From Candidatus Omnitrophota bacterium (lineage in GTDB: Bacteria > Ratteibacteria > UBA8468 > B48-G9 > DTJG01), in assembly GCA_023818725.1 (NCBI GenBank), contig JAMWBX010000102.1, positions 1-5,522 on the forward strand: a stretch of 5,522 bases of DNA, written 5' to 3'. Shown here piece after piece: positions 1-5,089 of this stretch (position 1 is the stretch's first letter; each line of letters starts with the position of its first letter). A program made the translations under genes and the position numbers. The notes beneath the pieces were generated by a model. It had not been told where the DNA came from and searched no databases. It saw nothing but the letters and a program-made list of their open reading frames with translations.

Positions 1-296
1 CAAGCAGAGAAGGTTATGATGTTGACATTGACAGGGTGATTGAATATGCAGCAAGAACCAAAACAATACTGGAACTGAATGCCTATTACGATCGGCTCGA
101 TCTGAATGACACCAATCTGCTTAAGGCGAGAGAAAAAAATGTAATGATAGCCATTGGCACAGATGCCCACAACATAAGAATGATGGAATATATGAAGCTT
201 GGCGTTAGCATGGCAAGAAGGGGCTGGCTGGAAAAACACAGAATTATCAATTGTTATCCTGTAAGAGAAATGTTACTCAAAAGAAAGAGGGTATGA
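1..296 (+). CDS. polX: DNA polymerase/3'-5' exonuclease PolX, C-terminal end of PHP domain (5' partial)
   Basis: Only the last 97 codons are present; the frame is open to the left edge, with the first whole codon at base 3, and ends at TGA 294-296. The visible part matches the end of the PHP phosphoesterase domain that follows the polymerase-beta-like domain in bacterial PolX. It shows a strand with LELNA, then a YDRLDLND segment, then GTDAH at bases 156-170. The Asp and His of GTDAH are metal ligands in PHP enzymes. After that comes the typical ending, with GVSMARRGWLE and a short basic tail. In the family, PolX fills short gaps during base-excision repair, and the PHP domain provides metal-dependent 3'-5' exonuclease or phosphatase activity. 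A GTG at base 36 lies inside the domain and is not a real start. A stand-alone PHP protein is possible because the polymerase half is outside the window, but the MARRGWLE ending is characteristic of PolX. Confidence 0.85.
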   Translation, partial: SREGYDVDIDRVIEYAARTKTILELNAYYDRLDLNDTNLLKAREKNVMIAIGTDAHNIRMMEYMKLGVSMARRGWLEKHRIINCYPVREMLLKRKRV

Positions 297-320
297 GGAG
301 ATTTTTGTATGCACATGCAG

Positions 321-329
321 TGGTATAAT
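321..329 (+). promoter_or_regulatory. Extended -10 promoter for the thioredoxin-ATPase operon
   Basis: The sequence TGGTATAAT is a perfect extended -10 element (TGnTATAAT) in the 60-base gap after polX. No good -35 box is visible at the usual distance, where the sequence is only T-rich, and extended -10 promoters often do without one. Transcription would start near 336 and leave a leader of about 20 bases carrying the AAGGAG ribosome binding site. No terminator for polX is visible, so read-through from polX is also possible. Confidence 0.55.
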
Positions 330-344
330 TAAAACAGAAAAAAC

Positions 345-350
345 AAGGAG
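345..350 (+). promoter_or_regulatory. Ribosome binding site of the thioredoxin gene
   Basis: AAGGAG lies 6 bases before the ATG at 357. This supports that start codon over any downstream alternative. Confidence 0.75.
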
Positions 351-356
351 AATAGC

Positions 357-845
357 ATGATAAAAAAATTGGCAGTTTTTCTGGCAGTTGCTGTGATTGT
401 TCTTACAGTGGTGTCCGCACTGTCGCAGACAAATAAGGCGCCGGATTTCAATCTGGTGGATCTGCAGGGAAAAAAGATATCCTTAACTTCGCTTAAAGGA
501 AATGTTGTGGTGCTGAACTTCTGGGCATCCTGGTGTCCTCCCTGTAAAAAAGAAATTCCTGATTTTGTGAAAACATACAATAAATACAGGGATAAAGGAT
601 TTGTTATTATCGGAGTTGCTGTAAACAGCGATGTTAAGGATGTTAAGGAGCTTGTCAAACAATATAACATCACTTATCCCATAGCGATGGACGATGGTTC
701 TGCCTCAAAGGCATACGGTCCGATTACCGCTGTTCCGACGACCTTTATCATAGGAAAGGATGGTAATCTGGTCTCTGGTGGGAAAAAAATAGGTATGTTC
801 ACAGAAGGCGAACTTGAAAAATTTGTTGAGCCACTATTGAAATAA
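357..845 (+). CDS. TlpA/ResA-family thiol-disulfide oxidoreductase, exported or membrane-anchored
   Basis: A complete 162-residue protein. Residues 1-22 have two lysines followed by a hydrophobic stretch ending in VSA, so this is either a signal peptide or an uncleaved membrane anchor. There is no lipobox cysteine. The rest is a thioredoxin fold of the TlpA/ResA/AhpC-TSA type. It starts with the family opening APDFNLVDLQGK (residues 28-39), has the active site WCPPC at 59-63 (C60 and C63), and has the cis-proline of AVPTTF at P127. In this family the exported protein reduces or exchanges disulfides on extracytoplasmic proteins, for example apocytochromes c. The substrate here cannot be told from sequence. 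The stop codon shares one base with the next gene's start (TAATG), so the two are almost certainly co-translated. This suggests, but does not prove, a link to disulfides in the secretion or pilus machinery. The start is well supported by AAGGAG. Confidence 0.9.
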   Translation: MIKKLAVFLAVAVIVLTVVSALSQTNKAPDFNLVDLQGKKISLTSLKGNVVVLNFWASWCPPCKKEIPDFVKTYNKYRDKGFVIIGVAVNSDVKDVKELVKQYNITYPIAMDDGSASKAYGPITAVPTTFIIGKDGNLVSGGKKIGMFTEGELEKFVEPLLK

Positions 846-2521
846 TGGACCATCCAGCAATAAGCAAGCTTTTAGAGTCGCATGGTATTTCTCGCGAGCA
901 GATTGATCTTGTTATAAAAGAAAAGCAGAGAACAGGGGCGCCTTTTGGTTATTTGCTTGTAAGGTTTGGTCTTATGAACTCCCAGTCATGGTTTGATTTT
1001 GTTTTGAAGAATTTTCACATAGCTCCTGTTAGGCTTGAAGAAATGCAGATTGAAAATGCCGTTCTTCGTACTCTGCCTGAATTTACCTGCAGAAAATACC
1101 AGGTAATTCCGATATACAAGTCAAGAGATAAGATTGTTTGTGGAATGGTTGATCCCATCGATAATGATGTGATTGAGCAGATAAAGAAAATATCAGGTCT
1201 TGAGGTTGAAACGCGACTTGTGAAAGAAGAGGATTTGAGAAAGGGTTTTGACAGATATTTTTCTCAGGTGGGGATGGAAGTTATAAGTCCTGTTACCAGT
1301 ACCGATGAAAAATTTTATGAGCCGGTGAAATTAAGGGAACTGGATAAAGAGGCAACTGCCGAAAGCAGTGTTATTTCGATGATTGAGCAGGCAGTTGAAC
1401 TGAAGGCAACAGACATACATCTTGAGATTGAAGAAGACGGCGCGCGTCTTAGGTACAGAATAAATGGGATTTTGTATGAGTTCCCAGCGCCTCCGCTTGA
1501 ACTTTATCCTGCCATAGTCTCACACATAAAGGTGCTATCCAATCTCGATATATCTGAAAAAAGGGTACCTCAGGATGGATATTTTAAGGCAAGGATCAGC
1601 GGAAGAAGTGTTGATTTAAGGGTCTCAACCTTTCCCACAATATTTGGTGAGATGGTTGCACTGAGAGTGCTTGACAAAGCAAACATTATCACAGGCCTTG
1701 AGCAGTTAGGATTTCTTCCAGAAATTCTGCACAGATGGAGAATGCTTCTGGATGAACCCTATGGAATGCTTCTTGTAACAGGGCCTACTGGAAGTGGAAA
1801 AACCACCACTTTGTACTCTTCCCTCAATGAGATTGACAACCTGCATAAGAAGGTTATAACAGTGGAAGATCCTGTTGAGTATCATTTGAAAAACATTAAC
1901 CAGATTCAGATAAACCCTAAGGCAGGACTGACATTTTCGGTTGCTCTCCGTTCCATTTTGAGACAGGACCCGAATGTTGTTATGATTGGGGAAATAAGGG
2001 ATCTCGATAGCGCTTCAATAGCATTCAGGGCAGCGCAGACAGGTCAGCTTGTTCTCGCGACTTTGCATACCAATACCGCGCCTGGTGCTGTCATAAGACT
2101 TCTTGATATGGGAGTTGAGTCATATCTGCTTGCATCATCGCTGATAGGAGTTTTGAGCCAGAGGCTTGTCAGAACAATATGCCCAAACTGTAAAGAAGTT
2201 TATAAGCCTCTTGAGGAAGAAGTGAGGGAATTGAGCCCGCAACTTATAGGAAAAGATATAAGATTTTATCGCGGCAAGGGGTGCCATCTTTGCAAGGGGA
2301 CAGGCTATGGAGGCAGAACAGGTTTACATGAGCTAATGATAATGAACGAAGAACTTAGAAGAATGACAATGAGAGATCCGTCAACATCATCTCTGACAGA
2401 TGTGGCGAGAAAATTTGGCATGAAAAGTCTCAGAGAAGACGGAATACAGAAGGTCCTTTATGGAACAACCACAATATCTGAGGTCCTTTATGCGACAAAA
2501 AAGGATACAGATGAAAGATAG
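845..2521 (+). CDS. Type II secretion/type IV pilus assembly ATPase, GspE/PilB family
   Basis: A complete 558-residue cytoplasmic ATPase of normal family length. Residues 1 to about 145 form the N-terminal T2SSE_N/MshEN-like region. Residues from about 165 onward are the motor core. The conserved KRVPQDGYF and LRVSTFPT segments supply arginine residues. They are followed by Walker A GPTGSGKT at 313-320, the Asp box TVEDPVEYH at 339-347, Walker B VVMIGEIRD at 378-386 (catalytic E383) and the His box around H408. The tetracysteine zinc element has CPNC at 446-449 and CHLC at 480-483. That element marks assembly ATPases of the GspE/PilB type and is absent from PilT retraction ATPases. The ATG is fused to the preceding stop as TAATG, with no strong ribosome binding site, so translation probably depends on reinitiation. 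No pilC, pilT, pilin or other gsp genes are in the window, so pilus and type II secretion roles cannot be separated. Confidence 0.93.
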   Translation: MDHPAISKLLESHGISREQIDLVIKEKQRTGAPFGYLLVRFGLMNSQSWFDFVLKNFHIAPVRLEEMQIENAVLRTLPEFTCRKYQVIPIYKSRDKIVCGMVDPIDNDVIEQIKKISGLEVETRLVKEEDLRKGFDRYFSQVGMEVISPVTSTDEKFYEPVKLRELDKEATAESSVISMIEQAVELKATDIHLEIEEDGARLRYRINGILYEFPAPPLELYPAIVSHIKVLSNLDISEKRVPQDGYFKARISGRSVDLRVSTFPTIFGEMVALRVLDKANIITGLEQLGFLPEILHRWRMLLDEPYGMLLVTGPTGSGKTTTLYSSLNEIDNLHKKVITVEDPVEYHLKNINQIQINPKAGLTFSVALRSILRQDPNVVMIGEIRDLDSASIAFRAAQTGQLVLATLHTNTAPGAVIRLLDMGVESYLLASSLIGVLSQRLVRTICPNCKEVYKPLEEEVRELSPQLIGKDIRFYRGKGCHLCKGTGYGGRTGLHELMIMNEELRRMTMRDPSTSSLTDVARKFGMKSLREDGIQKVLYGTTTISEVLYATKKDTDER

Positions 2522-2538
2522 TGAATGAGGAGATTCAC
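2521..2538 (+). promoter_or_regulatory. Perfect dyad GTGAAT-N6-ATTCAC enclosing the transporter ribosome binding site
   Basis: Two perfect 6-base inverted arms (2521-2526 and 2533-2538) flank GAGGAG at 2527-2532, which is the Shine-Dalgarno sequence for the ATG at 2541 (8-base spacing). As RNA this is a 6-bp hairpin with the binding site in a 6-base loop. As DNA it could be a small operator. The left arm begins on the last base of the ATPase stop codon. The dyad is directly visible; a regulatory role is inferred. Confidence 0.4.
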
Positions 2539-2540
2539 AT

Positions 2541-2678
2541 ATGTCAGGTGAGTTTGTTGCTTTGGTAGGCGCAGCAGGAAGTCTTGGTTTTATTCATACT
2601 GTGCTGGGGCCTGACCATTACCTACCCTTTATAGTTTTAGCAAGAGCAGGAAAATGGAGTAAAAAAAAATATCAATAG
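2541..2678 (+). CDS. 5' portion (45 codons) of a frame-interrupted putative metal transporter
   Basis: A short reading frame from ATG 2541 to TAG 2676-2678, preceded by a good ribosome binding site (GAGGAG, 8 bases away). It encodes one hydrophobic segment with the motif HTVLGPDH (H19, D25, H26). This recalls the His/Asp-His metal-binding signature in the first membrane helix of NiCoT/RcnA/UreH-like transporters. After GKWSKKK the frame runs into a stop just past an A9 tract. The next frame then continues with IVVLLCGVGHILSS, which is what this family is expected to have next. This is therefore the missing N-terminus of the following frame, not an independent small gene. Joined across a -1 shift at the A run, the product would be about 236 residues. 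The interruption may be a real mutation, a homopolymer sequencing error, or a site of programmed slippage. Confidence 0.75.
   Translation: MSGEFVALVGAAGSLGFIHTVLGPDHYLPFIVLARAGKWSKKKYQ
2661..2669 (+). other. A9 tract with A-AAA-AAA slippery heptamer at the frame break
   Basis: Nine consecutive A residues. In the upstream frame the codons are AAA AAA AAA TAT CAA TAG, giving a stop within three codons. The bases at 2663-2669 form A_AAA_AAA with the correct codon phase for -1 ribosomal slippage. After slippage the reading is ATA TCA ATA GTG GTC, which enters the long downstream frame. Ten or seven A residues in the template or transcript would give the same join. AGGA at 2648-2651 lies 11 bases upstream of the heptamer, a position comparable to the stimulatory Shine-Dalgarno-like element of E. 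coli dnaX. Whether slippage is used is not shown by the sequence. Confidence 0.6.
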
Positions 2679-3250
2679 TGGTCCTTTTATGTGGCGTCGG
2701 CCATATTCTTAGTTCTGTTATTCTGGGTTTTATAGGTATCGCTTTGGGATTAGCTGTTTCTAATCTTGAATCCATAGAATCCTTCAGGGGGCATCTGGCT
2801 GCGTGGTTTCTTATTATTTTTGGGCTTTTTTATTTTCTCTGGGGAATTCGGCGCGCATTTCGTGGCAGAGCACACGAACATTTTCACCTTCATCAAACAG
2901 GTGATGGGCATTTTCATTCTCATAATCATATCGGAGAGCATCTTCACATTCATAGCTCAGAGTCAAAATCTTTAACTCCATGGATTCTGTTCATAATATT
3001 TGTTTTCGGTCCCTGTGAGCCCTTAATTCCCCTTGTAATGTATCCAGCAGCAAAGTCAAATATGTTTCTTGTAGTTTTGGTTGTGCTAATCTTTGGACTT
3101 GTAACCATTGCCACAATGCTGGCAGTAGTTCTGAGTGCATTTTATGGATTATCGAAGCTCCAATTTCGTAAAGCTGAAAAATTTTCCCACGCGCTGGCAG
3201 GACTGGTAGTGTTTCTCTGCGGAGTAGCCATAAAGTTTTTTGGTCTTTAG
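2678..3250 (+). CDS. Putative nickel/cobalt-type membrane transporter with His-rich loop (main part, frame-shifted from its N-terminus)
   Basis: An open frame of about 190 residues with five hydrophobic segments, at roughly 2-27, 39-60, 100-121, 128-156 and 169-190. Residues 66-92 form a hydrophilic loop with 11 histidines, mostly alternating as HxH. This is typical of metal-binding loops in RcnA and other metal transporters. Other marks are GVGHILSS in the first segment and GPCEPL at 111-116. The GTG at 2678 is only a formal start. It has no ribosome binding site at a proper distance and falls inside a conserved stretch, so the true N-terminus is the frame at 2541-2678. The whole belongs to the small LysE/UreH/TauE-like transporter group, often annotated only as a sulfite exporter or hypothetical protein. 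NikR encoded 48 bases downstream makes nickel or cobalt the most likely substrate, and export or import cannot be decided. If the frame break is real and uncorrected, this is a pseudogene. Confidence 0.7.
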   Translation: MVLLCGVGHILSSVILGFIGIALGLAVSNLESIESFRGHLAAWFLIIFGLFYFLWGIRRAFRGRAHEHFHLHQTGDGHFHSHNHIGEHLHIHSSESKSLTPWILFIIFVFGPCEPLIPLVMYPAAKSNMFLVVLVVLIFGLVTIATMLAVVLSAFYGLSKLQFRKAEKFSHALAGLVVFLCGVAIKFFGL

Positions 3251-3263
3251 GGTGGTCAGAATG

Positions 3264-3292
3264 CCGACAGTTTCATCCTTTTATGTTATAAT
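3264..3292 (+). promoter_or_regulatory. nikR promoter, extended -10, leaderless
   Basis: CCGACA at 3264-3269 (four of six matches to TTGACA) is separated by exactly 17 bases from TATAAT at 3287-3292. TG at 3284-3285 makes the latter a perfect extended -10. The -10 box ends only 6 bases before the ATG at 3299, so transcription would begin at or next to the start codon and give a leaderless mRNA. This agrees with the lack of any Shine-Dalgarno sequence. GTTA-N4-TAAC (3285-3296) is a small dyad over the -10 that might be part of an operator. Confidence 0.65.
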
Positions 3293-3293
3293 T
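3281..3293 (+). repeat. Left arm of a 13-bp perfect inverted repeat flanking nikR
   Basis: TTATGTTATAATT at 3281-3293 contains the nikR extended -10. Its exact reverse complement occurs at 3702-3714 over the nikR stop codon. The right arm therefore carries a mirror-image extended -10 (TGTTATAAT) pointing leftward, antisense to nikR. TATAATT also resembles the half-site reported for H. pylori NikR (TATWATT), but so does any -10 box followed by T. Confidence 0.5.
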
Positions 3294-3298
3294 AACGC

Positions 3299-3709
3299 AT
3301 GAGCAATCTGGTTCGGTTCGGGGTATCTCTTGAAAAAGAGCTTCTGGCAAGGTTTGATCACCATATCAAAGGGAAAAAATATCCTACCAGGTCAAAGGCA
3401 ATTGCCGACCTGATGCGAAGAGAAATTATCCAGTACAGATGGCGCGCAGGAAAACAGGTTGCTGGAGCTATTGTTTTCATTTACAATCATCACAGAAGAA
3501 ACATTGTTGACAGACTCATTGACATCCAGCACGACTTTTCTGAAATAGTAATTTCCACTCAGCATGTTCATCTTTCCCACGACGAGTGTCTTGAAATAGT
3601 AGTTGTAAAGGGGAAACCATCAAATGTAGAGACGCTTGCAGACAGAATCCGCTCAATAAAAGGTGTTGAACACTGCGCAATTGCCTTTACATCCACAGAT
3701 AAATTATAA
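3299..3709 (+). CDS. nikR: Nickel-responsive transcriptional regulator NikR
   Basis: A complete 136-residue protein, the usual NikR length. Residues 1-45 form a ribbon-helix-helix DNA-binding domain, opening with LVRFGVSLEKELLARFD, where the strand residues contact DNA. The rest is the ACT-like tetramerisation and metal-binding domain. The four planar Ni(II) ligands are all present as H78, H89, H91 and C97. Their spacing is identical to H76, H87, H89 and C95 of E. coli NikR. In the family, nickel-loaded NikR represses nickel uptake genes and sometimes adjusts export, urease or its own gene. The start is confirmed by the conserved N-terminus, although no ribosome binding site precedes it. The His-rich transporter gene ends 48 bases upstream on the same strand and is a candidate target. 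No copy of the E. coli operator (GTATGA-N16-TCATAC) was seen by eye. Confidence 0.95.
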   Translation: MSNLVRFGVSLEKELLARFDHHIKGKKYPTRSKAIADLMRREIIQYRWRAGKQVAGAIVFIYNHHRRNIVDRLIDIQHDFSEIVISTQHVHLSHDECLEIVVVKGKPSNVETLADRIRSIKGVEHCAIAFTSTDKL

Positions 3710-3714
3710 CATAA
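3702..3714 (-). repeat. Right arm of the 13-bp inverted repeat flanking nikR
   Basis: AATTATAACATAA is the exact reverse complement of 3281-3293 and includes the nikR stop codon TAA at 3707-3709. Read on the minus strand it is an extended -10 with no recognisable -35 box upstream. Confidence 0.5.
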
Positions 3715-3719
3715 TTCTG

Positions 3720-3739
3720 GCATACTGGTATGCTGTTTT
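3720..3739 (+). terminator. Weak stem-loop and T-rich tail after nikR
   Basis: GCATAC (3720-3725) and GTATGC (3728-3733) are perfect inverted arms around TG, so the hairpin in RNA would use four or more loop bases. TGTTTT follows, with a second TTTT a few bases later. Placement 10 bases after the nikR stop fits an intrinsic terminator. The stem is short and only half GC, so it would be inefficient. The rest of the gap to 3805 shows no stronger terminator for either strand. Confidence 0.35.
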
Positions 3740-3805
3740 GATGTTTTATAGATTACAGAGTATCCTTTTCTTCCACTTTCACTCAGATCGCGATGAAATC
3801 GAACA

Positions 3806-5089
3806 TTACTCGTATCTCAATGCCTGAATCGGATCAAGCCCTGCGGCTTTTCTGGCAGGATAAAGACCGAATCCTATACCCACAGCAACTGAAATCGTAA
3901 ACGAAATGAGGATGGAGACAGGTGTAATCAGTGTTGTCATTCCCGCGAATCTTGTCACCGCCTTTGGAATAAGGATGCCAACAATTATTCCGATAAAACC
4001 GCCTGAGGCAGAGAGAATAACAGCTTCTGTCAGAAACTGGTTGATAATGTCTCTTTTTCTTGCGCCAACCGCTCTCCTTATTCCTATTTCTCTTGTCCTT
4101 TCAGTAACAATGGCAAGCATTATGTTCATAATTCCTATGCCACCCACAATCAGGCTTATCGCGGCAATCGAGCCGAGAACAATATTAAATATCCTTTTTG
4201 TTTTTTCCGCCTGTCTCAAAAGTTCAAGGGGAACCATTATCTGATAGTCCTGTTTCTTGTGAGTCTGGCTCAAAATGTCGCTGATGAGTGATGATGTAAC
4301 AAGTATTTTTTCTGTGTCTGAAACCTGTACCACAAATCTGTGATATTGCACCCAGTTTCTTTCCCACGACATAACCGGACCTGAACCTCTTTTAACCTCA
4401 TATTGCCCAAAAAAGTGCCTTGTTGTTGAAAGTGGAATGTACACTGCGATATTCATATCCTCTGCGACAAAGCTTTCAGACGCTCCGGCAAACACCTTTT
4501 CTCCTGCGATTCCTATTATTGTGAAATAGGTGCTTTTTATCTTTATGGTCTTTCCGATAGGATCTTCTGCGGGAAAAAGTGATGTTCTAACAGTGGAACC
4601 AATCACTGCGACAGGAAGGTTTTTCTGCAAATCATTGTAGCTAAAAAACCTTCCTGTTTTTATTGATAGGTTCAGCGTCTCTTGGTACTCCGGCAGAGTT
4701 CCGATGACCCTTGCTGAAATCTTTTTCCCGAGGTACCACACATCATCTTCCATTTCCCAGGCTGGAATTGTTCTTACAACGGAGGGAATTTTTTCAATCT
4801 TTCTTAAATCCCTTAAAGTAAGGCCATAAACCCCGAGAAGTTTTGCCTGGCTGGTTTTTGAGTCAGATGGAATCTTGACACTTTTGATAATGATATTGTT
4901 GCTGCCAAGAGATTCTATCATTTTTCTTGCTTCATAACTTGCCCCTTCTCCGATAGCAAGCATTGCGATGACAGATGCTACACCGAACACGATACCTAGC
5001 ACTGTTAGAAACGAGCGGAGTTTGTGCAGCCAGATATTCTTCAAGCCATGCCTTATGATTCTGATAAGATGCACAATGCTAATTATCAT
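3806..5089 (-). CDS. MacB-like ABC transporter permease (FtsX/MacB family)
   Basis: A complete 427-residue inner-membrane permease with the four-helix MacB layout. The first membrane helix is at about 25-47, within the family motif LRSFLTVLGIVFGVASVIAM followed by GEGA. A large periplasmic domain (MacB_PCD type) spans about 50-295. Three C-terminal helices lie at about 301-328, 355-375 and 391-411. Between the second and third is the cytoplasmic coupling segment TERTREIGIRRAVGARKRDI. The ending YPARKAAGLDPIQALRYE is the normal C-terminus, so the gene is not truncated. Members transmit ATP-driven conformational change across the inner membrane to expel macrolides, peptides or lipoproteins, often with a periplasmic adaptor and TolC. 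Substrate is unknown here. Its ATG lies inside the ATPase gene (11-base overlap), indicating translational coupling. It converges with nikR. Confidence 0.92.
   Translation of the reverse strand: MIISIVHLIRIIRHGLKNIWLHKLRSFLTVLGIVFGVASVIAMLAIGEGASYEARKMIESLGSNNIIIKSVKIPSDSKTSQAKLLGVYGLTLRDLRKIEKIPSVVRTIPAWEMEDDVWYLGKKISARVIGTLPEYQETLNLSIKTGRFFSYNDLQKNLPVAVIGSTVRTSLFPAEDPIGKTIKIKSTYFTIIGIAGEKVFAGASESFVAEDMNIAVYIPLSTTRHFFGQYEVKRGSGPVMSWERNWVQYHRFVVQVSDTEKILVTSSLISDILSQTHKKQDYQIMVPLELLRQAEKTKRIFNIVLGSIAAISLIVGGIGIMNIMLAIVTERTREIGIRRAVGARKRDIINQFLTEAVILSASGGFIGIIVGILIPKAVTRFAGMTTLITPVSILISFTISVAVGIGFGLYPARKAAGLDPIQALRYE

Noticed and set aside
329..673. Antisense open frame over the thioredoxin gene
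   Set aside because: The translation is low-complexity, rich in Ser, Thr and Leu, and has no family features. The plus strand carries an unmistakable TlpA protein. Similar antisense frames over the transporter, nikR and permease genes were dismissed for the same reason.
2451..2492. Direct repeat AGGTCCTTTATG at 2451-2462 and 2481-2492
   Set aside because: Both copies are in frame and encode similar VLY segments in the normal C-terminus of the ATPase. There are only two copies, with no sign of an array.
2678..2680. GTG 2678 as the genuine start of the membrane protein, overlapping the TAG of the upstream short frame
   Set aside because: There is no ribosome binding site at a workable distance. 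The start would cut off the HTVLGPDH helix and begin in the middle of a conserved hydrophobic segment. A frameshift explains the arrangement better.
3720..3733. GCATAC-TG-GTATGC as a NikR operator
   Set aside because: The half-sites resemble those of the E. coli NikR site (GTATGA-N16-TCATAC), but they are in the opposite order and 2 bases apart. The position after the gene with a T-rich tail fits a weak terminator better.
3710..3805. Small gene or mobile-element remnant in the convergent gap
   Set aside because: The gap is only 96 bases and holds a weak hairpin and a short CGAT-N3-ATCG dyad without a T tract. No coding potential or terminal repeats were seen.
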